DNA of 52,301 bases from Haloferax gibbonsii ATCC 33959 (GCF_000336775.1 NZ_AOLJ01000003.1:73956-126256), one strand, 5' to 3'. Shown: positions 34,462-42,980, counted from the first letter of the stretch. The notes: a model not told the origin generated them from the sequence alone. Numbers and translations: made by a program.

Positions 34462-35430
34462 TCAGTTCGACTCGGCGGCCAGCACTTGGTTCTCCAACTC
34501 CTCGCCCTCGTCGAGTCGCCCGAGGTTCCCGGCGACGATGTCGGCGAGGCGGTCCCAGTGTTTCGGCGTGTGGCCGCCCGTGTGGGGCGTGATGAGGCAG
34601 TTCTCCAGCCCCCACAGCGGGTGGTCGGCGGGAAGCGGCTCGGGGTCGGTCACGTCCAGCGCGGCCCCGCGAATCTTGTTCGACCGAAGCGCCGATACGA
34701 GCGCGTCGGTGTCGACGATGCCGCCGCGGGCGGCGTTGACGAGCACCGCGTCGGCCGGCATCGTGGCGAACTCCGCCTCGCCGATGAGCCCGCGGGTCAG
34801 GTCGTTCAGCGGACACGCGACCACGACGTACTCGCTCCGGGAGAGCGCGTCGTGAATCGCGTCGGGTTCGAAGCCGGCGACCTCGTCGGTCGGGCCGCCC
34901 TTCGACGGGGTGTAGCGGATGCCGATAGTCTCGACTTCGAAGCCCTGCAACCGCTGGGCGACGGCCTGCCCGATGGAGCCGAGGCCGATAATCGTCACCG
35001 TGCTGTCGGTGAACTCGCCGGACTGGAAGTGCCGCCACTCGGCGCGCTCTTTGCGCCGCCAGCCCTCGTGGAGGCGGCGGGCGAACACGAGCATGTTGCC
35101 GATGGCCTGCTCGGCGATTCCGGGCGCGTGGATGCCGCCGGCGTTGGTGACGGCGACGCCGTGTTCCGCGAGCGCGTCCATCGGGACGTGGTCGGTCCCG
35201 GCGAACGTGCAGGCGAACAGTTCGAGGCGGTCGGCGCGGTCCAGCAGGTCCTCGTCTATCGTGATGCCCGTGACCACGCGGGCGTCGGCGACGAGTTCGC
35301 GTTCCTGTTTCGGCGTCCGGGCGAGCGTCACGGTCCGGTCCGGGAGGCGCTCGCGGAGCGCGTCGGCGTACGATTCCATCGAAAGGCCCTCGGTCCCCTC
35401 GCGGAGGACGACGATGTCTGTCTCGGTCAT
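34462..35430 (-). CDS. D-isomer specific 2-hydroxyacid dehydrogenase
   Basis: 322 residues. NAD-binding motif IIGLGSIGQAVAQRL (about residue 145), catalytic Arg in VLVNAARGGIVDTDALV, Glu in ALDVTDPEPLPADHPLW, and His in LITPHTGGHTPKHWDRL. Reduces a 2-oxoacid to the D-2-hydroxyacid (or the reverse) with NAD(P)H. ATG at 35430 is chosen since the preceding in-frame residues cross the divergent promoter. Substrate may be 2-oxobutyrate or 2-oxoglutarate-like, given the threonine-dehydratase-like enzyme encoded divergently, but that is inference. Confidence 0.92.
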   Translation of the reverse strand: MTETDIVVLREGTEGLSMESYADALRERLPDRTVTLARTPKQERELVADARVVTGITIDEDLLDRADRLELFACTFAGTDHVPMDALAEHGVAVTNAGGIHAPGIAEQAIGNMLVFARRLHEGWRRKERAEWRHFQSGEFTDSTVTIIGLGSIGQAVAQRLQGFEVETIGIRYTPSKGGPTDEVAGFEPDAIHDALSRSEYVVVACPLNDLTRGLIGEAEFATMPADAVLVNAARGGIVDTDALVSALRSNKIRGAALDVTDPEPLPADHPLWGLENCLITPHTGGHTPKHWDRLADIVAGNLGRLDEGEELENQVLAAESN

Positions 35431-35505
35431 GGTGTGAGTCGCGCGCGTCGCGGGCGCGGTTGCTACATCGATTGGGTGACGTTCCCTTAGTCTTTTTGTG
35501 TAGCC

Positions 35506-35531
35506 GGTGTCCACGGATACCGTTTATGCTT
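35506..35531 (+). promoter_or_regulatory. Imperfect palindrome plus TATA before the M20 gene
   Basis: GGTGTCCACGGATACC (35506-35521; 7-base arms with one mismatch around AC) directly precedes TATA-like GTTTATGCTTA, about 30 bases before ATG 35560. It shares TCCACGG with elements before the IclR gene (47057-47071) and between the aminotransferase and AOR genes (44442-44456). Confidence 0.45.
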
Positions 35532-35559
35532 AAGTGGGTGGCGAGTGGTACGTGTACGC

Positions 35560-36867
35560 ATGGCCGACGCCGTTCGAGCGCGACTAGCGGAGCTTCGCAG
35601 AGACCTCCACCGCCACCCCGAACCCGGCTGGTGCGAGTTCCGGACGACCGCGCGGCTCGTCGAGGAACTGCGCGCCATCGGCGTGGACGAACTCGCCGTC
35701 GGCGCGGACGCCTACGACCCCGACGACCGGATGGCGGTCCCGAGCGACGACCGACTCGACGAGTGGTACGAGCGGGCGCTCGACAGCGGGGTCGACCCGG
35801 ACCTCCTCGAACCGCTCCGCGGCGGGACGACCGGCTGCGTCGCCGTCCTCGACCGCGGCGAGGGGCCGACGGTCGGTCTCCGCGTCGACATCGACGGGCT
35901 GTTCATCGAGGAGTCGGACGACGCGGGTCACGACCCCGCGGCCGAGGGCTTCCGCTCGGAGACGGGCGAGACGATGCACGCCTGCGGCCACGACACTCAC
36001 ATGACGTGGGGACTGGCGACGCTCGAAGCCGTCACGGAAAGCGACTTCTCCGGCCGCCTCGTCGTGTTCTTCCAGCCCGCGGAGGAGATTTCGGGGGGCG
36101 GCGCGCCCATGGCGAAAAGCGAGTACGCCGCCGGCATCGACTACCTCTTCGCGGTCCACGTCGGCCTCGACCACCCGACGGGCGAGGTCGTCGCCGGCAT
36201 CGAGAAACCGCTCGCCATGTGCCACATCGACGCGGAAATCGAGGGGACGACCGCCCACGCCGGGAAAGCGCCGGAGGCCGGCGCGAACGCCATCCACGCG
36301 CTCGGCACCGCCATCGAGAGCGTCTACGGGATTCCGCGGCACTCCGACGGGATGACCCGCGTCAACGTCGGCCGGGTCGAAGGCGGCACCGCGAGCAACG
36401 TCATCGCCGACGAGGTTGAGGCCGTCGCCGAGGCGCGCGGTGAGACGACCGAACTCATGGAGTACGCCAAGGCCGAACTCCGCCGGCGGTTCGAGAAGGC
36501 CGCCGAACTGCACGACTGCGAGGCGACGGTCGACGTGGTCAGCGAGAGCCCGCGGGCCGACAGCGACCCCGAGCTCGTGGAGGCGGTCGCCGACGCCGCC
36601 GAGGGCGTGCGCGGCGTCGACCGCGTCGTGCCGACCGCCGACTTCGGCGCGAGCGAGGACGCCACGTTCCTCATGGAGCGCGTCCAACGCGACGGCGGCC
36701 TCGCGTGCTACTCCATCGTCGGCACCGACCATCCGACGAGCCACCACACCGCGACGTTCGACGTGGACGAGCGCAGTCTCGAAACCGGCGTCGAGGTGCT
36801 CACGCGGTCGATTCTCTCGGTCGCGGGAGTCGAGTCGGCACCGGAACTCGCGGGAGAGAACCGATGA
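35560..36867 (+). CDS. M20 family amidohydrolase, candidate N-acetyl-diaminobutyrate deacetylase
   Basis: 435 residues of the M20D zinc amidohydrolase family. Metal/catalytic motifs are complete: VGLRVDIDGL, GETMHACGHDTHMTWG, VVFFQPAEEISGGGAPM, dimer-domain His in EGTTAHAGKAPEAGANAIHA, and the final His in PTSHHTATFDVDE. Family members remove acyl groups from N-acyl amino acids. In bacteria the second ectoine step is done by DoeB/EutE of the unrelated M14 AstE/AspA family, which I do not find here, so this gene is the best candidate to release acetate and L-2,4-diaminobutyrate. It overlaps the next gene by 4 bases (ATGA), divergent from the 2-hydroxyacid dehydrogenase. Confidence 0.88.
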   Translation: MADAVRARLAELRRDLHRHPEPGWCEFRTTARLVEELRAIGVDELAVGADAYDPDDRMAVPSDDRLDEWYERALDSGVDPDLLEPLRGGTTGCVAVLDRGEGPTVGLRVDIDGLFIEESDDAGHDPAAEGFRSETGETMHACGHDTHMTWGLATLEAVTESDFSGRLVVFFQPAEEISGGGAPMAKSEYAAGIDYLFAVHVGLDHPTGEVVAGIEKPLAMCHIDAEIEGTTAHAGKAPEAGANAIHALGTAIESVYGIPRHSDGMTRVNVGRVEGGTASNVIADEVEAVAEARGETTELMEYAKAELRRRFEKAAELHDCEATVDVVSESPRADSDPELVEAVADAAEGVRGVDRVVPTADFGASEDATFLMERVQRDGGLACYSIVGTDHPTSHHTATFDVDERSLETGVEVLTRSILSVAGVESAPELAGENR

Positions 36868-38162
36868 GCGACGGCCGCGTCACCGGCGAGTCGGCTCCCC
36901 CGGCGTCCGAAATCGTCACCGCCGAGGACGTGGCGGACGCCCACGAGCGACTCGACGGCGTGGTCCACCGGACACCGCTCGATAGCTCGCGGACCATCGC
37001 CGGCCGCTGCGGGGCCGAGCGGGTCGACCTCAAACTGGAGAACGTCCAGCGGACGGGGTCGTTCAAGATTCGCGGCGCGTACAACGCGATGGCGCAGCTC
37101 CCCGAGTCGGTGCGCGAGCGGGGGGTCGTCGCCTCCAGCGCCGGCAACCACGCGCAGGGCGTCGCGCTCGCCGGCGACCTGCTCGGCATCGACACGACCA
37201 TCGTCGTCCCCGAAATCACGCCGGCGGTCAAAATCGACGCGACCCGCGGCTACGGCGCGGACGTCGTCGTCGAGGGCGACCTGTACGAGGAGTCGTACGA
37301 ACACGCCCTGCGACTCGCCGACGAGGAGGGACTGGAGTTCGTCCACCCCTTCGACGACGCGGCCGTCATCGCCGGACAGGGGACCGTCGGGCGGGAACTC
37401 GCGGCTGACGCGCCCGACGTGGACACGGTTCTCGTCTCCATCGGCGGCGGCGGCCTCATCTCCGGCATCGCCACCGCGCTGAAGGCGCGGGACCCCGACG
37501 TGCGCGTCGTCGGCGTCCAACCCGAGGGGGCGGCCCACGCCAAACCCTCGCTGGAGGCCGACGAGATTCGCATGCTCTCGGAGGTCGATACCGTCGCCGA
37601 GGGTATCGCCGATGCGCGGCTGTTAGAGCGGACGTTCGCGGTCGTCCGCGACCGCGTCGACGACGTGGTCTCGGTCGACGACGCGGACCTCGCGGTCGCC
37701 ACGGCGGTCCTCGCCGAGCGGGCGAAGACGGTCGCCGAACCGGCCGGCGCGGCCCCGGTCGCCGCGCTGCTGTCGGGCGCGGTCGACGTCGAGGGCGAGC
37801 GCGTCGCGGCCGTCGTCTCCGGCGGCAACGTCGGCCTCTCGGAACACGCCGAACTGACCCGCGTCGGGATGGAGGCGCTCGGCCGCGCCGCCGAAGCGCG
37901 CCTCGAAACCGACGGCTGGCCGGCGGTTCTCGGCGACCTCTCCGAGGCCGTCGCCGCGTCCGGGGCCGAACTCGATAGCGTCGAGCGCGCCGCCCGAACC
38001 GCCGCCGACGAACCGAATCGGGTTCCGGTCGAGGTTCGTCTCGACGGGAGCGGTCCGGACCACCTCGCGGACGCGCTCGATTCGCTGGCCGCGCTCGACG
38101 GCGTCGAAGTCGTCTCACACTCGCTGGACGAGCGCGTCGGCGAGTCCGGTGACTCGGCCTGA
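36864..38162 (+). CDS. ilvA: Threonine dehydratase-like PLP enzyme with ACT-like C-terminus
   Basis: 432 residues of fold-type II PLP enzymes. PLP Lys in RTGSFKIRGAYNAM; VASSAGNHAQGVALAG; PLP phosphate loop SIGGGGLISGIATAL; VVSGGNVGLSEH near the end of the catalytic part; the last 75 residues resemble an ACT-like domain (VPVEVRLDGSGPDHLADALD). Most likely deaminates threonine/serine. In bacterial hydroxyectoine loci eutB encodes a related protein, so a role in hydroxyectoine use is possible. Start overlaps the M20 stop (ATGA). RidA, encoded nearby, detoxifies the enamine product of such dehydratases, which supports deaminase activity. Confidence 0.9.
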   Translation: MSDGRVTGESAPPASEIVTAEDVADAHERLDGVVHRTPLDSSRTIAGRCGAERVDLKLENVQRTGSFKIRGAYNAMAQLPESVRERGVVASSAGNHAQGVALAGDLLGIDTTIVVPEITPAVKIDATRGYGADVVVEGDLYEESYEHALRLADEEGLEFVHPFDDAAVIAGQGTVGRELAADAPDVDTVLVSIGGGGLISGIATALKARDPDVRVVGVQPEGAAHAKPSLEADEIRMLSEVDTVAEGIADARLLERTFAVVRDRVDDVVSVDDADLAVATAVLAERAKTVAEPAGAAPVAALLSGAVDVEGERVAAVVSGGNVGLSEHAELTRVGMEALGRAAEARLETDGWPAVLGDLSEAVAASGAELDSVERAARTAADEPNRVPVEVRLDGSGPDHLADALDSLAALDGVEVVSHSLDERVGESGDSA

Positions 38163-38237
38163 GTAGTCCGGAAAAACGGGACAGACCGCGTCTCGGGTCC
38201 GTTCTTTCTCACGCTGTCCGTCCGGCGAAACCCACGC

Positions 38238-39596
38238 TCACGCGACCGCTTCGGTCGCCACGGCGTCCATCGCCTCGCAGAAGATGCCCACGCCCATCTC
38301 GATTTCGCGCTCGCTGGAGTCGAGCGGGGGCAGGAGGCGAATCGTCTTCTTCCCGCAGCCGAGGGTGAGCAGGCCGCGGTCGAGCGCCGCTTCGACGACG
38401 GCGTCGCGGCGCTGTTTGGTGTCGAACTCGACGGCGAGCATGAGGCCCTTGCCGCGCACGTCGACCACGTGGTCGGGCGCGTCGTCGGCGAGGAGCTCCT
38501 TCGCCTGCCGGCCGCGCTCGGTCGCGTTGTCGAGCAGGTCGTACTCCTCGATGGCGTCGAGCGTGAGCGCGCCCTGCATCGACGCGAGCAGGTCGCCGCC
38601 GCCGAACGTCGACCCGAGGCGGTTCTTCTCGGTCGGGAAGACGTCGGACCGCGAGACGGTCGCGCCGACGCGGAGCCCCTTCGCGCTGGCGATGACGTCG
38701 GGTTCGATGGGGTAGTGGTCGGCGGCCCACATCTCGCCCGTCCGCCCGACGCCCGACTGAATCTCGTCCACGACGAGCGGGATGTCGTAGGTGTCGCAGA
38801 CGTCGCCCACCTCGGCCATGAACTCCTCGCTCGGGAAGCGGTAGCCGCCGACGCCCTGAATCGGTTCGAGAATCGCGAACGCGACCTCGTCGGGGTTGAC
38901 GTGGCCGCCCTCCGGCGAGAGCGAGTTCCGCAACTGCGACCCGCCGCCCGCGAAGAAACCGCAGTCGCAAGAGTCCGCCGAACAGCCCGAGTCCGCGCAG
39001 AACGGAACCGTCTCGATGCCCGCGACTTGCGGGTAGTGGCGGGTGTAGACCTCTTTCGATTTCGTGAGCGAGAGCGTCCCGAGGGTCCGGCCGTGGAAGC
39101 TCCCCTCGAAGGCGTAGCCGTACTTCGCGGGGGCCTTGTGGTCGTGCGTTATCTTCATCGCGTTCTCGACGGCCTCGGCCCCGGAGTTCGACAGGAACAC
39201 CGTGTCCATCCCGTAGTGAGAGGAGACGTCGGTGAGCTTGTCCATCAGGTGGCTCGACCCGGGGAACTCGGCGGTTTCGGGGTCCGGTCCCGCGCCGAAG
39301 TACATGTCCTGTCCGGCGATTTTCATCGGTTCGACGAGGTCGAACTCCCGGAGCTTCGACAGCACCTTCTCGTTGTTGTAGCCGAGCGGCGCGGCCCCGA
39401 TGTGGCAGGTGAAGTCCAAGAGGACGTTGCCGTCCACGTCGGTGACGAACGGGCCGTCGGCCTCGGCGGTCACGTCCCAGACGAACTCGTGGGAGTACTC
39501 GCTGGGCGCGGCGTGCTTGTGATGGAACTCGACCCACTGCTTCGCGTTGGGTCCGGGCAGCGCTGCTGCGTCCGGTTCTGCGGTATCCCGATCCAT
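38238..39596 (-). CDS. Class III PLP aminotransferase (GABA/lysine type)
   Basis: 452 residues. Class III landmarks: GYNNEKVLSKLREFD, VFLSNSGAEAVENAMKI, FEGSFHGRTLGTLSLT, LVVDEIQSGVGRTGEMW and PLP Lys in VIASAKGLRVGATVSR; C-terminal LTLGCGKKTIRLLPPL. A Cys-rich insert (CADSGCSADSCDCGFF) sits between the large-domain helices. The end resembles omega-amino-acid transaminases (GABA, lysine, diaminobutyrate). ATG 39596; an inverted repeat lies just upstream (39610-39637). It could act on diaminobutyrate or on another omega-amine; the enzyme at 42981 fits DoeD better. Confidence 0.9.
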   Translation of the reverse strand: MDRDTAEPDAAALPGPNAKQWVEFHHKHAAPSEYSHEFVWDVTAEADGPFVTDVDGNVLLDFTCHIGAAPLGYNNEKVLSKLREFDLVEPMKIAGQDMYFGAGPDPETAEFPGSSHLMDKLTDVSSHYGMDTVFLSNSGAEAVENAMKITHDHKAPAKYGYAFEGSFHGRTLGTLSLTKSKEVYTRHYPQVAGIETVPFCADSGCSADSCDCGFFAGGGSQLRNSLSPEGGHVNPDEVAFAILEPIQGVGGYRFPSEEFMAEVGDVCDTYDIPLVVDEIQSGVGRTGEMWAADHYPIEPDVIASAKGLRVGATVSRSDVFPTEKNRLGSTFGGGDLLASMQGALTLDAIEEYDLLDNATERGRQAKELLADDAPDHVVDVRGKGLMLAVEFDTKQRRDAVVEAALDRGLLTLGCGKKTIRLLPPLDSSEREIEMGVGIFCEAMDAVATEAVA

Positions 39597-39609
39597 ACAC
39601 AGGATTTGT

Positions 39610-39637
39610 TGATACCGTACATTAAAACTTGGTATCA
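39610..39637. promoter_or_regulatory. Inverted repeat TGATACC...GGTATCA at aminotransferase promoter
   Basis: Seven-base perfect arms (39610-39616, 39631-39637) separated by 14 AT-rich bases that include ATTAAAAC. The repeat begins 14 bases before the start codon at 39596 and wraps the likely TATA box/TSS, a repressor-like position. Confidence 0.5.
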
Positions 39638-39782
39638 TAGAGGCTACCACGCGTCACGGCTCGCGGTCCGCCTCGGCGACCGCGCCGGCGGCGCTCTCGG
39701 TCGGTACCGGTCTTCAGAGAATGGAGATGGACGGCGACGGGGACAGAGACGGGGACGGAACCGCGTTCGGCTGGAGTCGGCG

Positions 39783-41408
39783 TCAGTCGTCGTCGTGGCT
39801 GGAGACGTTCGCGGCCGGTGCCTGCCCGCCGGTCGACTCCGACTTCCCCCAGAGGTTCGTCTCGTCTTGGAGGAGCAGGCTTCCGTAGTCGTCTTGGAAG
39901 GTCCGGATGAGCCCGAGCGTCGCTATCACGCAGATGACCGCGAACGGCGCGCCCGTGATAATCGCCGCGGACTGCAGGGCGTTCACGCCGCCGACGACCA
40001 TCAGGATGGACGCCACCGCGCCCTGGAGGACGGCCCAGAAGATGCGGTTGAGCGCGGAGGGTTCCTTTTTGCCGCCGGTCGTCATCATCGACACCGCCAG
40101 CGTCGACGAGTCGGCGGAGGTGACGAAGAACGTCGTCACGAGCACGAGGAACCCGAACAGGAGCAGCGGTCCGACGATGGGGAGATTGCCGAAGAGGACG
40201 TACCCCGAGACCGCTTCGCCGTACTCGGAGACCGGCCCGAGGACGTTCGCCGCGCCCGTGTGCTGCATGATGACGCCCGCGCCGCCGACGATGGCGAACC
40301 ACGGGACCGTCGCGAGCGAGGTCGCGCCGATACCGGCGAACGCGACCTCACGGACGCTCCGACCGCGCGAGATGCGGGCGATGAACAGGCCCGCGAAGGG
40401 CGACCACGCCAGCGGCCAGAGCCAGTAGAAGACGGTCCACGCGTTGACCCACTTCCCTGCGCTGGCCGTGGTGGCCTGCGTGAACAGGCTCATCTGGAAG
40501 AAGTCGCCGATGAAGCCGCCGGTCGCCTGCGTGCCGAGTTCGAGGATGCGGAAGGTCGGCCCGAACACCAGCGTCGCGACCATCAACAGGGAGAACACGA
40601 CCATGTTGAAGTTCGAGAGCCGGCGAATCCCCTTGTCGACGCCCAGCACCAACGAGATGGTGAAGATGACGACCATGCCCGTGATGACGAGGATGGTCCC
40701 CACGTCGCCGAGTTGGATGCCCCACTGGAAGTTCAGTCCGGTGATGAACTGGCTCCCGATGAAGCCCAGCGAGGTCGCGACGCCGCCGAGGGTCGCGAAC
40801 ACGGCGAGAATATCGACGGTTTTCCCTATCGCGCCGTCGACGTTGTCCGCGCCGAGCACCGGCGTCAGGACCGCCGACACGCGAAGCGGCGCGTCGTAGT
40901 TGTAGACGAAGTAGCCGATGGCGAGCCCCATCACGGTGAAACACGACCACTGGGTCAGACTCCAATGGAAGATGGAGTACTGGACCGCCAGCGGCATCGC
41001 CGCCGCGGACTGGGCCTCGGCCCCGTACAGCGGCGGGACCGTCGAGTAGTGGAACAGCGCCTCAGCGGGCCCCCAGAAGACGATACCCGCCGCGAGCCCG
41101 GCGGAGTACATCATCGCGAAGTAGGAGAGGAACCCGTACTCTGGGTCCTCGTCACCGAGCTTCAGGTTCCCCCACGGCCCGAATATCACGAAGCCCAAGA
41201 ACAGGACGAACCCGAGCATCGCCAACAGGAAGAACCAGTTGAACGTGGCGAGAATCCACCGGCGAATCCCGAGGACGAAGTCGTAGGAAGCCTCGGGATT
41301 GAGGCTGAACGCGCCGACGAAGAGCAGCGTTATCGCCGCGCCGAACGCGAACACCACCGGCTCGATTTCGTCGAGGAAGCGCCCGACCGCGCCGTCAGCG
41401 GAACTCAC
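39783..41408 (-). CDS. BCCT-family transporter (betaine/ectoine type)
   Basis: 541 residues with twelve helices. BCCT landmarks: AMMYSAGLAAGIVFWGPAEAL, HWSLTQWSCFTVMGLAIGYF, the WLWPLAWSPFAGLFIARISR box with RGRSVREV, and FFVTSADSSTLAVSMMTTGG (each cited in part). BCCT carriers import betaine, ectoine, choline or carnitine with Na+ or H+. In this cluster ectoine uptake is the natural inference. GTG 41408 is chosen because its GTGA overlaps the stop of a leader frame; a GTG three codons earlier (41417) is also possible. It is on the minus strand with a leader of about 190 bases from the TATA-like region near 41630. Confidence 0.93.
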   Translation of the reverse strand: MSSADGAVGRFLDEIEPVVFAFGAAITLLFVGAFSLNPEASYDFVLGIRRWILATFNWFFLLAMLGFVLFLGFVIFGPWGNLKLGDEDPEYGFLSYFAMMYSAGLAAGIVFWGPAEALFHYSTVPPLYGAEAQSAAAMPLAVQYSIFHWSLTQWSCFTVMGLAIGYFVYNYDAPLRVSAVLTPVLGADNVDGAIGKTVDILAVFATLGGVATSLGFIGSQFITGLNFQWGIQLGDVGTILVITGMVVIFTISLVLGVDKGIRRLSNFNMVVFSLLMVATLVFGPTFRILELGTQATGGFIGDFFQMSLFTQATTASAGKWVNAWTVFYWLWPLAWSPFAGLFIARISRGRSVREVAFAGIGATSLATVPWFAIVGGAGVIMQHTGAANVLGPVSEYGEAVSGYVLFGNLPIVGPLLLFGFLVLVTTFFVTSADSSTLAVSMMTTGGKKEPSALNRIFWAVLQGAVASILMVVGGVNALQSAAIITGAPFAVICVIATLGLIRTFQDDYGSLLLQDETNLWGKSESTGGQAPAANVSSHDDD

Positions 41409-41551
41409 GGCTGACACCCCCCCTGTGCGACCGCTCCGTTCGACCCCGTCCGACCGGGGCCGTCACCTCCCGACTGACTGGCCGGGGCCCGCGCCCCGAA
41501 CTGTGCGTCACGACGACCGTTGCACGCGTGTGCTATGTTGTGGTCTGACAT
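41405..41551 (-). CDS. Possible 48-codon leader frame upstream of BCCT gene
   Basis: ATG 41551 opens 48 codons (MSDHNIAHACNGRRDAQFGA...GGCQP) ending TGA 41407-41405, which overlaps the BCCT GTG as GTGA. It lies downstream of the probable TSS. The peptide is Gly/Ala/Arg-rich and not clearly protein-like, so this may be a chance frame or a translational-coupling leader. Confidence 0.3.
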   Translation of the reverse strand: MSDHNIAHACNGRRDAQFGARAPASQSGGDGPGRTGSNGAVAQGGCQP

Positions 41552-41578
41552 ACTCTCGCTCCGACGGACACCATGCTA

Positions 41579-41597
41579 CGTGATGTCCCACATCACG
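41579..41597. promoter_or_regulatory. Perfect palindrome CGTGATGT-CCC-ACATCACG
   Basis: Eight-base perfect arms around CCC. On the minus strand it lies about 25 bases downstream of a TATA-like AAATTTTATTGG (41622-41633), i.e. at the BCCT transcription start, a classical repressor position. The divergent gene at 41859 has a separate promoter. Confidence 0.65.
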
Positions 41598-41858
41598 ACA
41601 AGTGCAAACATTACCAATAAAATTTGTGGTTATCGGTGACGCCGAGAACGAAATCCGTTTACAAACGGTCGGAAAGTCGGACGTCGACCCGCTGCAGTCG
41701 TGCGCTTTCCTCGCTGCGTAGCGCCTCCCACCGCCCTCGACCGGTGCGTTCACACGAACTGTAGACGAGACTTCGGAATACCTCGGCTATCGGCCCGATA
41801 CGTCCGGATATTCGGTCCGTTCGTAACGCTTAATCGAATTCGTACACGCGTTCTGTAT

Positions 41859-42512
41859 ATGGCAAACGACGCCGACGGAACGGACGGCACCGACGACCTC
41901 GCCTACGCCGCCGACCGCGGCCGCGGCATCCTGACGCCGAGCGACCGCGAGTTCCTGCTCGGTCGGAAGACCGACTACACCGACCACTCGAAAAAGCAGA
42001 AGCGCAACCGGATTCGACGCCGCCTCCGCAACGCGATACTCGATTTCACCATCCTCTTCGAGTCGCTCGAAGACCGCGACCGCGAGACGGTGTTCAACCC
42101 CGACGCCGCCGACCGCGAGGCGTACACCCGGGGCATCACCGACATGCTCGCGTTCCTCCACCTCGGGACGATGGGCTACTACACCCCGTTCAAGGACATG
42201 CTCTCCGAGGGCGTCAACAAGGCCGAACAGGAACTCGCCGGCTCCGACTACCGGATGGTCACGGTCGACTTCAACGTCGAACCGGTCGGCCAAATCGACG
42301 TCGACGCCGTCATCGACAAACTCGAACGCGGCGCGTTCGACCAGCTCACGGACGAGGAGCTACAGGCGTTCGTCAGGCTCCTCGCGGAGTCCGACGACTT
42401 CTCTGCGACCGACCTGCGCGCCGACATGAAAGCGCAGATGTCGGCGTTCCTCGAGCGAATCGACGCCGCGAACGAGCGGCGCGACCGCCGGGTCGACGAA
42501 CTGAACGACTGA
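41859..42512 (+). CDS. Conserved haloarchaeal hypothetical protein
   Basis: 217 residues, very acidic N-terminus (MANDADGTDGTDD), then RGRGILTPSDREFLLGRKT and a basic stretch KKQKRNRIRRRLRNAILDF. This opening (ILTPxDREFL...R.RIRxRxxNAILDF) is a recurring haloarchaeal module of unknown function, usually at the N-terminus of small soluble proteins. The C-terminal half is mostly helical. A TATA-like CGCTTAATCG 25-30 bases before the ATG suggests a leaderless transcript. No link to ectoine is evident beyond position. Confidence 0.85.
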   Translation: MANDADGTDGTDDLAYAADRGRGILTPSDREFLLGRKTDYTDHSKKQKRNRIRRRLRNAILDFTILFESLEDRDRETVFNPDAADREAYTRGITDMLAFLHLGTMGYYTPFKDMLSEGVNKAEQELAGSDYRMVTVDFNVEPVGQIDVDAVIDKLERGAFDQLTDEELQAFVRLLAESDDFSATDLRADMKAQMSAFLERIDAANERRDRRVDELND

Positions 42513-42575
42513 ACCGCGGTCCGCCACCCCTGAATAAACCCGGGGTCGCGCGGTTGCGCCCCCGCGAGCCGCGGC

Positions 42576-42962
42576 CTATCCGAGATACGCTATCGCGTCC
42601 ATCTCGACGCGAACGTCGCCGGGCAGGCGCGCGACCTCGACGCAGACGCGGGCCGGCGGCACCTCGTCGAACCGCGCGCCGTACGCCTCGTTGACCCGCT
42701 CGTAGTCGTCGAGGTCGGTGACGTACACCGTCAGTTTCACCGCGTCGTCGAGGCCGTCGCCGCCGGCCTCGGAGACGACGGCCGCGATGTTGTCGAGCAC
42801 GCGGTCGGTCTGTTCCTCGATGTCGCCGTCGACCTCCTCGTTCGTCTCGGGGTCGACCGGGCCGTAGCCCGAGACGTAGAGCGTGTCGCCGGCGACGACG
42901 CCCTGCGAGTAGGGGTTGTCCGTGCGCGGGGCGTCGTCCGTGATGACTCGTTCGGGTGGCAT
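42576..42962 (-). CDS. ridA: RidA (YjgF/YER057c/UK114) enamine/imine deaminase
   Basis: 128 residues. RidA features: NPYSQGVVAGDTLYVSGYGP, EEQTDRVLDNIAAVVSEAGG, VKLTVYVTDLDDYERVNEAY and the substrate Arg in PPARVCVEVARLPGD. Hydrolyses reactive 2-aminoacrylate-type enamines made by PLP enzymes. The gene lies 18 bases after the diaminobutyrate-type aminotransferase and is probably co-transcribed with it; together with the threonine-dehydratase-like enzyme this makes metabolic sense. ATG 42962. Confidence 0.92.
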   Translation of the reverse strand: MPPERVITDDAPRTDNPYSQGVVAGDTLYVSGYGPVDPETNEEVDGDIEEQTDRVLDNIAAVVSEAGGDGLDDAVKLTVYVTDLDDYERVNEAYGARFDEVPPARVCVEVARLPGDVRVEMDAIAYLG

Positions 42963-42980
42963 CGTGGTGTTCGACCGTGA

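Noticed and set aside
31894..35490. Very long open frame on the plus strand opposite the FAD/Fe-S oxidase and 2-hydroxyacid dehydrogenase genes
   Set aside because: It mirrors two genes with clear catalytic motifs; its translation is Arg/Val/Gly-rich without domains, the usual antisense shadow in high-GC DNA.
38238..39596. Cys-rich insert of the class III aminotransferase as a new metal site
   Set aside because: Cys-containing loops are common at this place in archaeal class III transaminases, so I keep it only as a note in the gene entry.
38469..41414. Long plus-strand open frame opposite the aminotransferase and BCCT genes
   Set aside because: Shadow of two well-supported minus-strand genes; low-complexity Arg/Glu/Asp translation.
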